Positions 35,022 through 44,015 of a stretch of DNA of 64,000 nt are shown here, piece after piece (position 1 is the stretch's first letter; each line of letters opens with the position of its first letter). A model generated the notes under the pieces. That model saw only the letters and a program-made list of their open reading frames with translations, was not told where the DNA came from and searched no databases. The DNA is from Nonlabens xiamenensis (GTDB taxonomy: Bacteria > Bacteroidota > Bacteroidia > Flavobacteriales > Flavobacteriaceae): positions 310,001-374,000 of the forward strand of contig NZ_RMVE01000001.1 in NCBI RefSeq assembly GCF_003865345.1. Direction: 5' to 3'. The position numbers and the translations under genes are program-made.

Positions 35022-35111
35022 AATTCTCAGAGGCGAAATAGCGTTAAAGTAACTTCAAAGTTCTAGGCAGGGAGGACAGAAATAGCGAATTTTAAAGAAA
35101 TTCCAATCATT

Positions 35112-35585
35112 ATGAAAACTTTACACACTACAAAATATGCTATTTACATCGCCATTGCCTTAATTGTCTATTTTGTAGCTATAGACCTTGTAGGTTTTGC
35201 CGATCGTATTTACCTCAGTTTTTTCAATGCGGTGATTGTTGGTGTAGGATTATTTTTTGTCATCCGTGATGTGTATGAATACGAGCGTGATCAATTTAAA
35301 TACATGGATGGATTTATTGCCGGACTAAAGGCAGGATTTGTAGCCACCGTCATCTATACTATTTTCATGGCGATCTATTTGTACGAGATCAATCCCGACT
35401 TGGCTGAAGCCATTGAAAGGCAAGTTACTATTGCTGGTGAGGGTATTGAAGTTGCCATGTTGCTATTTATTTTTCTTAGCGGTCTCGCTACCACCGTTGT
35501 GGTCCCATTGGTCATACTTCCTCTTTACAAGAGGTCTTGGAACACCAGGGAAGTTCGCGTTAAACAAAAGCCTCTAAATCAATAA
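35112..35585 (+). CDS. DUF4199 domain membrane protein
   Basis: 157 residues with four hydrophobic helices (about 12-27, 35-50, 72-93, 115-140), matching the Bacteroidota DUF4199 family of unknown function. It is monocistronic and precedes the rplU promoter. Confidence 0.8.
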   Translation: MKTLHTTKYAIYIAIALIVYFVAIDLVGFADRIYLSFFNAVIVGVGLFFVIRDVYEYERDQFKYMDGFIAGLKAGFVATVIYTIFMAIYLYEINPDLAEAIERQVTIAGEGIEVAMLLFIFLSGLATTVVVPLVILPLYKRSWNTREVRVKQKPLNQ

Positions 35586-35616
35586 ATTCACTTTTCTTCT
35601 TTTAGTTGTTGATAAC

Positions 35617-35647
35617 TTTGGTAATTTGGGGAATAGAACTATATTTG
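35617..35647 (+). promoter_or_regulatory. Canonical Bacteroidota promoter of rplU-rpmA
   Basis: TTTG (35617-35620), 19 bases, then TATATTTG (35640-35647), which is a perfect consensus. The rplU ATG lies 33 bases further on. Confidence 0.85.
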
Positions 35648-35679
35648 CAGCCCGAATTTAATAACTCTAATCAAAGTAT

Positions 35680-36360
35680 ATGTACGCAATCGTAGAGATA
35701 GCAGGGCAACAATTCAAGATCGAGAAGGATCAGAAGTTGTTTGTTAACCGTCTCCCAGAAGATGAAGGTGCGTCGATCAACATCGACAAAGTTCTTCTAT
35801 TGGGTAATGGTGACGACATCACCCTCGGCGCCCCAGCTGTAGAAGGAGCATTTGCTGAAGCAAAAGTTCTGGGTCACTTGAAAGGTGACAAAGTAATCGT
35901 TTTTAAGAAGAAACGCAGAAAAGGATTCCGTAAGAAAAATGGACACCGTCAATATTTGACCGAAATCCAAATTTCAAGCATCTCTGCTTCCGGTGGTAAG
36001 AAAAAAGCTGCCGCCAAAAAAGAAGCTCCTAAAAAGGAAGAGAAGGCTAAAAAAGAAACCAAACCCGCCAAATCTGAAGCAGCGCCGGCCAAGAAATCCA
36101 AATCTTCTGGAAAGGCAGATGACTTGAAAAAGATAGAGGGTGTCGGTCCAAAAATCGCTTCTACCTTAAATGAAGCAGGTATTGTGACTTTTGCTGATCT
36201 AGCTCAATCTGATCCAGCAAAAATCTCTGAAATCATTGCTGACGTAAGAGGTAATCATGTTCCAGATACCTGGCCAAAACAAGCTCAACTTGCTGCTGAT
36301 GGTAAGTGGGATGAGTTAAAAGAACTTCAGGACCGTTTAGACGGCGGAGTAGAAAAATAA
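35680..36360 (+). CDS. rplU: Ribosomal protein L21 with helix-hairpin-helix tail
   Basis: 226 residues, against about 103 for a typical L21. The first ~100 are a normal L21 (YAIVEIAGQQFKIE, then KKRRKGFRKKNGHRQ with its rRNA-binding basic loop). A Lys/Ala-rich linker (about 105-145) leads to a helix-hairpin-helix domain (LKKIEGVGPKIASTLNEAG) and a short helical end. This extension is recurrent in Flavobacteriaceae. It suggests extra nucleic-acid binding. It heads the rplU-rpmA operon. Confidence 0.95.
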   Translation: MYAIVEIAGQQFKIEKDQKLFVNRLPEDEGASINIDKVLLLGNGDDITLGAPAVEGAFAEAKVLGHLKGDKVIVFKKKRRKGFRKKNGHRQYLTEIQISSISASGGKKKAAAKKEAPKKEEKAKKETKPAKSEAAPAKKSKSSGKADDLKKIEGVGPKIASTLNEAGIVTFADLAQSDPAKISEIIADVRGNHVPDTWPKQAQLAADGKWDELKELQDRLDGGVEK

Positions 36361-36404
36361 GTATAACCATTCCCAAGATAGCTTGGGACGCAAAATAAAT
36401 TATC

Positions 36405-36668
36405 ATGGCTCATAAAAAAGGAGTAGGTAGTTCTAAAAACGGAAGAGAATCAGAATCGAAACGCTTAGGTGTCAAGATCTTTGGTGGCCAGGCTGCGGTA
36501 GCTGGAAATATCATTATCCGCCAGCGTGGTATGGAGCATCACCCAGGTGAAAATGTGTATGCAGGTAAAGATTATACCCTGCACGCCAAGGTAGATGGAA
36601 CCGTTCAATTTACTAAGAAAAGAAACAACAGATCATACGTGTCCATTATTCCCGCTGCTGAAGCATAG
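36405..36668 (+). CDS. rpmA: Ribosomal protein L27
   Basis: 87 residues. It has [22 protein letters not shown] at its start, the core [14 protein letters not shown] and KDYTLHA, all standard L27. L27 reaches the peptidyl transferase centre. It lies 44 bases after rplU. Confidence 0.97.
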   Translation: MAHKKGVGSSKNGRESESKRLGVKIFGGQAAVAGNIIIRQRGMEHHPGENVYAGKDYTLHAKVDGTVQFTKKRNNRSYVSIIPAAEA

Positions 36669-36691
36669 GAATTAGTTGTTTAATCAATTTA

Positions 36692-36726
36692 AAACCCAAA
36701 TCTCTTAAGAGGTTTGGGTTTTTTTC
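36692..36726 (+). terminator. Terminator of the rplU-rpmA operon
   Basis: AAACCCAAA pairs with TTTGGGTTT around an internal CTCTTAAGAG palindrome, followed by TTTTTT. This is a clear rho-independent terminator. Confidence 0.9.
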
Positions 36727-36935
36727 TTTAGGAAAATACTGGTTTATAGGTCCTTCATCTACAATCCAAGCAACTGAATTGATCCGGCGATGATCATCAG
36801 GGAAATGGAAGTTCTTAAATAGGGTGCCTTAGGATGCCACCAAGCTTATACAAGACGTAGATTTGAAATCTGAGCGGATCAATACAATAATGCATGCTCA
36901 TATATTCGGATAGCATTTGAATGCTATTAAATAAC

Positions 36936-37292
36936 TTATTGCGCCAATCCTGCCCTACCTAATTCTACGATGAGGGAATCACAAAACGCTCCTTCTTCCA
37001 ATTCGCCGATGTTAGCGATCTCTATATTATAGACCTCCATCATACCGGTTTGATCCACCAACGTGGTATCTCTTAACTTGTTTAGGCTATTCACCAAGCG
37101 AGAAATAGGCCAATCCGTCATTTGTATAGAATCTCCTGTGATTTTTAAACCTGCCTGCCCATAAACGCCAGTGGGATGTCCTCCCTCAATAAAGCCACTC
37201 AAATGAGCTGTTTGTACCTCTCGGCGGGAGTAATCAGTTCCACAAGAAACTAACAGAAAAAAAAGTATTAAAAACGGCCCGTAGTGCTTCAT
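36936..37292 (-). CDS. Small hypothetical lipoprotein
   Basis: 118 residues from ATG 37292, with lipobox LLVSC. No named domain is recognised. The mature part is mostly polar and short. Longer in-frame starts would give 23 extra residues of no signal-peptide character, so the ATG beside the hydrophobic run was chosen. Confidence 0.6.
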   Translation of the reverse strand: MKHYGPFLILFFLLVSCGTDYSRREVQTAHLSGFIEGGHPTGVYGQAGLKITGDSIQMTDWPISRLVNSLNKLRDTTLVDQTGMMEVYNIEIANIGELEEGAFCDSLIVELGRAGLAQ

Positions 37293-37364
37293 ATCATGGA
37301 TTATTTGATATAACGAAGATAAAACTTCTTTATTCTTTTTAATCACTACCCAAGAAGGCAAAAA

Positions 37365-37395
37365 AAAACTGGCTCCATTTGATGAGGCCAGTTTT
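37365..37395 (-). terminator. Terminator after the 37417 gene
   Basis: AAAACTGGC (37365-37373) and GCCAGTTTT (37387-37395) form a stem around a short loop, with A7 on the plus strand just left. It follows the 72-residue gene on the minus strand. Confidence 0.7.
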
Positions 37396-37416
37396 AATAT
37401 ATGGGAGAAGAGTTAA

Positions 37417-37635
37417 TTACACCCTAATTCCTTTTAATCGCTTTTCTACTTTTTGCTTCTTAGCTGTAAGCAATTTCATCAGATCCATTAATTCTTCATC
37501 CTTGGATTCTTTGTAGTGCTCATTAATACCGAGAATCAATTCTTTTGCCCTTCTGGACGCATGAACCCGATCACTGGTTGACATATTACTCATCGACTCA
37601 TTGAGCCAATCGTTTGCATCTTTTACTATATCCAT
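37417..37635 (-). CDS. Hypothetical 72-residue helical protein
   Basis: A highly charged, wholly helical small protein (MDIVKDANDWLNESMS...) with no membrane segment and no recognised family. It has clear coding character, and a strong terminator follows it. Confidence 0.6.
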   Translation of the reverse strand: MDIVKDANDWLNESMSNMSTSDRVHASRRAKELILGINEHYKESKDEELMDLMKLLTAKKQKVEKRLKGIRV

Positions 37636-37777
37636 AAATTAAAAATTTCAAATCGCTTTTTTAGCATTCAAGATTTTAACTGAAAACCATGTCAAAGCGC
37701 AACATTCAATTAACAATTGAAAAGTTAGTCTATTTTTTGATATAACCTAACAATTCGGTATTTATTTTAATAAATCC

Positions 37778-39094
37778 TTAGTACCTGTAATATTCAGGTT
37801 TAAAAGGACCTTGTACCTCAACCCCAATATACTCGGCTTGATCTTGTTTTAACTCGGTCAATTCAGCGCCAATACGCTCCAAGTGCAACGCAGCAACCTT
37901 CTCGTCCAAATGCTTAGGAAGCATATATACCTCGTTTTTATAACGATCTGAATGATTCCACAATTCGATCTGTGCCAAAGTTTGGTTGGTAAAGGAATTA
38001 CTCATCACAAAACTAGGGTGGCCAGTCGCACAACCTAAATTGACCAATCGCCCTTCAGCCAACAAAATGATGTCCTTTCCGTCGATGGTATACTTATCCA
38101 CCTGTGGCTTGATTTCTACTTTGGTGTTGCCATAATTTTCATTCAAAAAGGCCACATCGATCTCATTATCAAAATGTCCGATATTACAAACAATTACTTT
38201 ATCACGCATGGCCTTAAAGTGCTCTCCACGGATAATATCTTTGTTTCCTGTGGTGGTAATTACGACGTCAGCTTTTCCAACCACAGATTCTAATCGTTTT
38301 ACTTCAAAACCGTCCATGGCTGCTTGTAGCGCACAGATAGGGTCTATCTCAGTCACAGTAACAATAGAGCCAGCACCTCTAAAAGAAGCTGCAGTACCTT
38401 TACCTACATCACCATATCCACAAACCACCACACGCTTTCCAGCTAGCATGGTATCGGTAGCACGACGTACGGCATCTACCGCGCTTTCTCTACAACCGTA
38501 TTTATTGTCAAACTTTGATTTGGTTACTGAATCATTCACATTGATGGCTGGCATGACCAAAGTTCCGTTTTTCATTCGCTCATACAAACGGTGAACTCCG
38601 GTAGTCGTTTCTTCAGAAAGCCCTTTAATACCTTTGGCCAATTCTGGATATTGATCAAACACCATATTGGTTAAATCACCACCATCATCTAATATCATGT
38701 TCAAGGGTTGTCTGTCCTCACCAAAAAACAGAGTTTGCTCGATACACCAGTTAAACTCCTCTTCATTCATCCCCTTCCAGGCATATACAGGAATACCGGC
38801 AGCAGCGATGGCTGCAGCAGCGTGATCTTGGGTAGAAAAAATATTACAGGAGGACCAGGTTACATCAGCACCCAGTGCAACTAAAGTCTCGATTAAAACT
38901 GCCGTCTGGATGGTCATGTGCAAACAACCTGCGATACGCGCACCTTTTAAGGGCTGTTCATCTTTATATTCTTCCCTCAGCGCCATCAATCCTGGCATTT
39001 CTGCCTCGGCTAGTTCAATTTCCAATCGGCCATAATCGGCCAAAGAGATGTCTTTTACTTTGTATGGAACGTAGGGAATAGTTTCTGTACTCAT
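37778..39094 (-). CDS. ahcY: Adenosylhomocysteinase
   Basis: 438 residues, with the SAHH signature [17 protein letters not shown], the NAD-binding [18 protein letters not shown] and the GHFDNEIDV and C-terminal KPEYYRY ends. It hydrolyses S-adenosylhomocysteine to adenosine and homocysteine, clearing the product of methyl-transfer reactions. It is divergently transcribed from the PPTase-GGGPS operon. Confidence 0.97.
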   Translation of the reverse strand: MSTETIPYVPYKVKDISLADYGRLEIELAEAEMPGLMALREEYKDEQPLKGARIAGCLHMTIQTAVLIETLVALGADVTWSSCNIFSTQDHAAAAIAAAGIPVYAWKGMNEEEFNWCIEQTLFFGEDRQPLNMILDDGGDLTNMVFDQYPELAKGIKGLSEETTTGVHRLYERMKNGTLVMPAINVNDSVTKSKFDNKYGCRESAVDAVRRATDTMLAGKRVVVCGYGDVGKGTAASFRGAGSIVTVTEIDPICALQAAMDGFEVKRLESVVGKADVVITTTGNKDIIRGEHFKAMRDKVIVCNIGHFDNEIDVAFLNENYGNTKVEIKPQVDKYTIDGKDIILLAEGRLVNLGCATGHPSFVMSNSFTNQTLAQIELWNHSDRYKNEVYMLPKHLDEKVAALHLERIGAELTELKQDQAEYIGVEVQGPFKPEYYRY

Positions 39095-39210
39095 ATAGCT
39101 TGTGCATTGTAGGCAAATACTTTGTCAAGTGCGTTAACTTTCAACAATTTAAATGCCTTATTTATTTGTTAAATTGCGGGCGCAAACTTACGAAATTCTT
39201 ATCGATTTAT

Positions 39211-39840
39211 ATGCCGCTTTACCAATCCATTAACAACAGGGAAAATACACAGGTGCTGGTCTGGAAAGTTACCGAGACAGAGGCGGCCCTGCGACATGGT
39301 ATTGAGCTGTCCAACAATTCGCTAAATCGCCTGTCTATGATGAGTTCAGAGCTACATCGACGCGGATTTTTAAGCATCAGGCATTTATTGATTGCGGCAG
39401 GTTATACAGATTTGGACCTGCATTATACCGATGATGGTAAACCTCATCTGAACACTGATCGTTACATTTCCATCACCCATAGCTTCCATTTCACCGCTAT
39501 CGCTATCAGCGATGCGCCCATCGGCATCGATATTGAAAAACAAAGGGAAAAAATAACGCGCATCGCACCAAAGTTTATCGGATATGAAACCGAATTTGTC
39601 GAAAGTCTGGAAAATCCAATTCCTGAATTGACGGTGGTTTGGGGCGCCAAGGAATCTATGTACAAACTATATGGCCAAAAAGGCCTGGGATTCAAAGACC
39701 ATTGCCATGTAGAATCTTTTGACATGCGAGAAGAGACCACAATTTCCAGTATTCATTACCATCAACAACATTTCTCATATGAGGTTTTTTTTCAGGCAGT
39801 AGAAGATTTTGTTTTGGTCTATATATTACCTGATGTCTGA
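39211..39840 (+). CDS. 4'-phosphopantetheinyl transferase superfamily protein
   Basis: 209 residues from ATG 39211. The PPTase motifs are intact: GIDIEKQ (Mg-binding Asp/Glu) at about residue 107 and WGAKESMYKLYG near 147. It activates acyl- or peptidyl-carrier proteins. Upstream in-frame ATG 39100 is rejected because it would run through the ahcY divergent leader. Its stop overlaps the start of the next gene by 8 bases. Confidence 0.9.
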   Translation: MPLYQSINNRENTQVLVWKVTETEAALRHGIELSNNSLNRLSMMSSELHRRGFLSIRHLLIAAGYTDLDLHYTDDGKPHLNTDRYISITHSFHFTAIAISDAPIGIDIEKQREKITRIAPKFIGYETEFVESLENPIPELTVVWGAKESMYKLYGQKGLGFKDHCHVESFDMREETTISSIHYHQQHFSYEVFFQAVEDFVLVYILPDV

Positions 39841-40564
39841 AATTCTTCAAAACATCAACGCGTCGCAGAGAAGCCTGGGTATTTTATTGGATCCAGAAAA
39901 GCTCGAGTTGAATGATTTGCCCGCTTTCGCGAAAGCGATATTACCGAATATCAAAAATATTCAGTCACAGCTTCAAATTGACCAACTCATCTTTTTGGTA
40001 GGCGGAAGCACTTTACCGGAAATGAACCTGGGAGCCTGGGTGAGCGAATTAAAAAATCAAGTTCACCTGCCTATCCTTTTGTTTCCAGGACACCACCATC
40101 AAATCACGGAAGCCGCTGATGGCTTGATGTTTTTACAACTGATCTCTGGGCGCAATCCAGAATACTTGATAGCCCAGCAAATTGAAGCCGCCAAAAAATT
40201 ATACAATTCCAGTCTGGAAATTATTCCAACAGCCTATTTGTTGGTTGATGGCGGCAAGGAAACAGCCGTAGAAAGGGTTTCCAAAACTAAGCCTATGGCT
40301 CAGACCGCAATAGAAAGTATTTGCGACACGGCTTTTGCTGGCCAACTCATGGGCAATCGATTGGTCTATCTAGAAGCTGGGAGTGGGGCCATTCAAGCAG
40401 TGTCTACAGAGATTATCAGAAAGGTATCCGCATCATTGCGTGTCCCCTTAATTGTAGGCGGGGGATTAAGAAAGCTCGACCAGATGGAAAAAGCCTATCA
40501 AGCTGGTGCCAGTATGCTAGTTGTAGGGACAGCGATTGAGCAGAATGTGCATTGGAAAGGTTAA
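39833..40564 (+). CDS. Geranylgeranylglyceryl/heptaprenylglyceryl phosphate synthase family protein
   Basis: 243 residues, a TIM barrel of the PcrB/GGGPS type: LLDPEK at the N-terminus, LVDGG, YLEAGSGA and the phosphate-binding VGGGLRK. Bacteroidota members join glycerol-1-phosphate to polyprenyl diphosphates, possibly in minor ether lipids. The palindrome encodes AFAKA at about residues 31-35. It overlaps the PPTase by 8 bases, so the two are coupled. Confidence 0.9.
   Translation: MSEILQNINASQRSLGILLDPEKLELNDLPAFAKAILPNIKNIQSQLQIDQLIFLVGGSTLPEMNLGAWVSELKNQVHLPILLFPGHHHQITEAADGLMFLQLISGRNPEYLIAQQIEAAKKLYNSSLEIIPTAYLLVDGGKETAVERVSKTKPMAQTAIESICDTAFAGQLMGNRLVYLEAGSGAIQAVSTEIIRKVSASLRVPLIVGGGLRKLDQMEKAYQAGASMLVVGTAIEQNVHWKG
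39923..39936. repeat. Perfect 14-base palindrome GCTTTCGCGAAAGC
   Basis: Copy 8 of 11. It encodes AFAKA in the GGGPS-like gene, in a helix near the N-terminus. Confidence 0.97.
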
Positions 40565-40585
40565 GTTTGCCTGTAAAATAAGATT

Positions 40586-40846
40586 ATGGAAGTTTCTGTC
40601 GAGCTTACAATGTCACCTCTTGATGACAACTATGAATCTCATATCATAGACTTTATCAAAACCCTGCGTGCCTCAGGATTTACAGTGTTGGAAAATCCGC
40701 TGTCCACTCAGGTTTTCGGGCCCTATCAACCCCTCATGGCATTTCTCACTGAAGCGATCGGTGAAAGCATGAAAAAGCAAAATGCAGTTTTGATCTATAT
40801 GAAAATGGTCAAAAGCAATCGAAGTGATTACGAGCCCTTTTTCTAG
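40586..40846 (+). CDS. Thiamine-binding (YkoF/MTH1187-type) protein
   Basis: 86 residues with the alternating beta-alpha-beta pattern and VSVELTMSPL start of the thiamine-binding PF01910 fold. These bind thiamine or related pyrimidines in the cytoplasm. The ATG of pnuC follows its stop directly, so it is likely the intracellular partner of that transporter. Confidence 0.72.
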   Translation: MEVSVELTMSPLDDNYESHIIDFIKTLRASGFTVLENPLSTQVFGPYQPLMAFLTEAIGESMKKQNAVLIYMKMVKSNRSDYEPFF

Positions 40847-41476
40847 ATGGAACTGTTAGAAGCCATTTTTGGTCAGTACCAGGAGTACAGTAACCTAGAT
40901 ATCGGCCTGGAGATCACAGCAATTATTGCCAGTTTAATCAGCGTGTATTTTTCTTTTCGCAATAGCGTAGTGGTATTTCCATTTGGCATCATCAGTACAC
41001 TTATCTACGTATACCTGCTTTACCATTGGAATTTGTTAGGAGATATGAGCATCAATGGCTACTATTTTATCATGAGTGTGTACGGTTGGTATATTTGGCG
41101 TTTTGGCGGGAGAAATGATCAAGAGAAAAAGGTGACCCGCACTACCGCTGAAGAATGGTTCATCTCTACAGGTATTCTACTTGCCGGTGGTCTTGGTGTG
41201 TATGTACTATATACGCTTACTGATCGGCTGGAAAGTTGGATTTCTTTTGTAGATATGTTGACCACCGGAATATTTTTTGCCGGAATGTGGTTAATGGCCC
41301 GGAGGAAATGGGAACACTGGCTGGTATTGGCACTTGGAAATCTGATTTCGATTCCCTTATATTGGTACAAAGGTTACGGATTTAGCGCAATTCTTTATGT
41401 GGTTTTAGCAATTGTTGCGATATTCGGGTTCTTGGAATGGAAAAAATACCTCCACAAATCCCGTTTGACGGTTTAA
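40847..41476 (+). CDS. PnuC-family vitamin precursor transporter
   Basis: 209 residues, seven helices, with the NiaP/PnuC signature YGWYIWRFGG near the middle. PnuC members import nicotinamide riboside, and PnuT members thiamine. The neighbouring thiamine-binding protein points to thiamine, the NadR-like kinase to nicotinamide riboside; the substrate is undecided. It overlaps the kinase gene by 40 bases. Confidence 0.88.
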   Translation: MELLEAIFGQYQEYSNLDIGLEITAIIASLISVYFSFRNSVVVFPFGIISTLIYVYLLYHWNLLGDMSINGYYFIMSVYGWYIWRFGGRNDQEKKVTRTTAEEWFISTGILLAGGLGVYVLYTLTDRLESWISFVDMLTTGIFFAGMWLMARRKWEHWLVLALGNLISIPLYWYKGYGFSAILYVVLAIVAIFGFLEWKKYLHKSRLTV

Positions 41477-41988
41477 GGATCGTTCTGTTTGGACCTGAGA
41501 GTACTGGTAAGAGTACGCTTTCGCGAAAGCTGGCCGATCACTATCAGTCCACCTGGGTACCAGAATTTGCTCGCTCTTATCTGCAGAAAAAGTTTGATCA
41601 GGATGGGCACATCTGCACGTATGAAGACTTGCTACCTATTGCTTACGGACAACGTATAGCCGAAAACCAAGCTGCCGCCCGAGCAGGACTTCATTTATTT
41701 TGTGACACGGACGCTTTGGAAACTTTTGTTTATGCCATGGCTTACTTTAATAAAGCTCCTAAAGAACTTAAAAAGGCTGTCCAAAACAGCAGCTATGACT
41801 TATATTTACTGATGGACATTGATATTCCATGGGTAAAAGATGACCTGAGAGACAAGCCTGGTGAACGCCAACAAATGCTCCAGGCTTTTGAGCAAGCGCT
41901 ACAACAATTTGGAAAAAACTACTGTAAAATCAGCGGTAGTGGGGACCAGCGATTGGAACAGGCTGTGGAAGCGATCAACAAATTATAA
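41437..41988 (+). CDS. NadR-like nucleoside kinase (P-loop ATPase)
   Basis: 183 residues with Walker A GPESTGKST, WVPEFARSYL and a later DTDALETFV, all seen in the nicotinamide-riboside-kinase domain of NadR. It likely phosphorylates the vitamin nucleoside as it enters. The adenylyltransferase domain of full NadR is absent. The palindrome runs straight out of Walker A as LSRKL, where homologues have a variable helix. Its start lies within pnuC. Confidence 0.82.
   Translation: MEKIPPQIPFDGLRIVLFGPESTGKSTLSRKLADHYQSTWVPEFARSYLQKKFDQDGHICTYEDLLPIAYGQRIAENQAAARAGLHLFCDTDALETFVYAMAYFNKAPKELKKAVQNSSYDLYLLMDIDIPWVKDDLRDKPGERQQMLQAFEQALQQFGKNYCKISGSGDQRLEQAVEAINKL
41517..41530. repeat. Perfect 14-base palindrome GCTTTCGCGAAAGC
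   Basis: Copy 9 of 11. It encodes LSRKL immediately after the GKST of the P-loop in the NadR-like kinase. Confidence 0.97.
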
Positions 41989-41993
41989 TCTTC

Positions 41994-43550
41994 ATGACAC
42001 TAACCGATATACAAGAAAAACAATTGCGCGAAAAGGGGATCTCCCAACAAACCTTGGAAAAGCAATTGTATAGATTCCAACATGGTTTTCCAGGGGTGAC
42101 GCTGAATCGTGCGGCGGTACTTAATGATGGGATCGTACCCATTGAGCAGCTGAATGCTGACCAATTGATTTCAGATTACGATCAACAGCGGAAGGATCTG
42201 GACATCATCAAATTTGTGCCAGCAAGTGGTGCTGCGACAAGAATGTTTAAGTTTCTGCACCAATTTCTCAATAATTTTAATCCGCAGGAAGAAAGTATCA
42301 ATAGCTATATCAACAACAATAAGGCAACTGATCTTTTTACTTTTTTGGTGGGCCGCAGGGACCTTCCGTTTTATCCAGAAGTCATTGCTTCAGTCAAGAA
42401 AAAACATCCGGATTGGTCGTCCAAAAGCAAGACTGAAAAGGAATCCATATTTGTGCGAGAGGTATTGATGCCCTCCGGCTTTAATTTTGCGGCGATGCCC
42501 AAAGGTCTTGTACCTTTCCATCGCTATAAAAATCAGAGTGCTACAGCTTTTGAAGAACATTTGTTTGAAGCCTCCATTTATGCCAGTAGTGATGGACTTG
42601 CGCGCTTACATTTTACCATTGCTCCTGCATTTAAAGATCATTTTACTACCGAATTTGAGCGCATCCAGCACATGGTAGAAAATAAGACCCATACACGTTT
42701 TGATATTGATTTTTCTTATCAATCGCCAGACACTGATACCGTCGCTGTGGATATGGAAGACCAGCCTGTAGTACTGGATGACGGTAAGTTATTTTTCAGG
42801 CCCGCAGGTCACGGTGCCTTATTGAACAACCTCAATGCGTTAGATGCGGACGTGATTTTTATCAAAAATATCGATAATGTGACCATCTCCAGTCTCAAAG
42901 AAGAAACCTCTTACTTCAAAAAGCTATTGGCAGGCTACCTGCTGCATTTGAGAAATCAGGTTTATAGGTATTTGAGAGCATTGGAAGAAGGCGCAATCAC
43001 AGATGAAAAAAGAGAGGAAATAGAAACATTCCTAACCGATAAATTGGCCGCGGTTTTACCCAAGGACTATCATAAGTACAAAACCAAATATCAGGATGAA
43101 CATCTCTTTGATCAGTTGGATCGTCCCTTGCGTGTATGTGGGATGGTAAAAAATGAAGGAGAGCCTGGCGGCGGACCATTTTGGGTGCGTAATCAGCGCG
43201 GTGATCTTTCTATTGAGATTGTGGAGAGCGCACAAATGGATAAGAACGATCCCAGGCAACGCAAAATCGCTTCTGAAGCCACCCATTTTAATCCAGTGGA
43301 TTTGATTTGCAGTGTACGAGATCACAAAGGAAAAAAATATGATCTTGCCCAGTACTGTGATGAGGATACCGGTTTTATTACCTATAAATCTTTAAAGGGT
43401 AAGGAAATAAAGGCACAAGAACTACCTGGACTTTGGAACGGAGGTATGGCTTATTGGAACAGCGTTTTTGTAGAAGTACCTCTGATTACATTTAACCCTG
43501 TTAAAACAGTCAACGATTTACTGAAATCCGCACACCAGTTGGAAGAATGA
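41994..43550 (+). CDS. DUF4301 family protein
   Basis: 518 residues, matching DUF4301, with blocks such as KFVPASGAATRMFK and GHGALLNNLNALDAD, which resemble sugar-nucleotidyl transferase loops. The family's function is not established. It has no membrane segment. It starts five bases after the kinase stop, and overlaps arfB by four bases. Confidence 0.85.
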   Translation: MTLTDIQEKQLREKGISQQTLEKQLYRFQHGFPGVTLNRAAVLNDGIVPIEQLNADQLISDYDQQRKDLDIIKFVPASGAATRMFKFLHQFLNNFNPQEESINSYINNNKATDLFTFLVGRRDLPFYPEVIASVKKKHPDWSSKSKTEKESIFVREVLMPSGFNFAAMPKGLVPFHRYKNQSATAFEEHLFEASIYASSDGLARLHFTIAPAFKDHFTTEFERIQHMVENKTHTRFDIDFSYQSPDTDTVAVDMEDQPVVLDDGKLFFRPAGHGALLNNLNALDADVIFIKNIDNVTISSLKEETSYFKKLLAGYLLHLRNQVYRYLRALEEGAITDEKREEIETFLTDKLAAVLPKDYHKYKTKYQDEHLFDQLDRPLRVCGMVKNEGEPGGGPFWVRNQRGDLSIEIVESAQMDKNDPRQRKIASEATHFNPVDLICSVRDHKGKKYDLAQYCDEDTGFITYKSLKGKEIKAQELPGLWNGGMAYWNSVFVEVPLITFNPVKTVNDLLKSAHQLEE

Positions 43551-43969
43551 ATGTTGAGCAACTAGAACGCGAAGTAACTTATACGGCCACCACCAGCAGC
43601 GGTCCAGGGGGGCAGCATGTCAATAAAGTAGCCACCCGGGTGGTACTCGATTTTGATCTTATTTCTAGTCAGGCTTTTTCTAGCGAAGCGCCAAATGGGC
43701 AAACAATCTCTGAGCGAGAACGCATCATCCAGGCCTTAAAACACAAATTGACCAAAGACGGTTTTCTGCAATTGAGCAGTCAGCAAACCCGCAGTCAGGC
43801 CAAAAACAAAGAATTGGTTTTTAAAAAACTCCTGGAGGTATTATCCGATGCTGCCAAAATCAAAAAGAAACGAAAAAAGAGACATACTCCAGCTTGGGTC
43901 AAACGCAAACGCCTCAATGATAAGAAAAAGCACAGCCAGAAAAAACAGGACAGAAATTATCGTTATTGA
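43547..43969 (+). CDS. arfB: Peptidyl-tRNA hydrolase ArfB (rescue factor)
   Basis: 140 residues with the catalytic GGQ in SSGPGGQHVNK (residues 21-23) and a basic C-terminal tail rich in Lys/Arg that reaches into the mRNA channel. It releases peptides from stalled ribosomes. Its ATGA overlaps the DUF4301 stop, ending the seven-gene run. Confidence 0.93.
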   Translation: MNVEQLEREVTYTATTSSGPGGQHVNKVATRVVLDFDLISSQAFSSEAPNGQTISERERIIQALKHKLTKDGFLQLSSQQTRSQAKNKELVFKKLLEVLSDAAKIKKKRKKRHTPAWVKRKRLNDKKKHSQKKQDRNYRY

Positions 43970-44015
43970 TTGGTACGCCTAATCCTTATTTTTAACGAGC
44001 CATAAGCATATTTCC

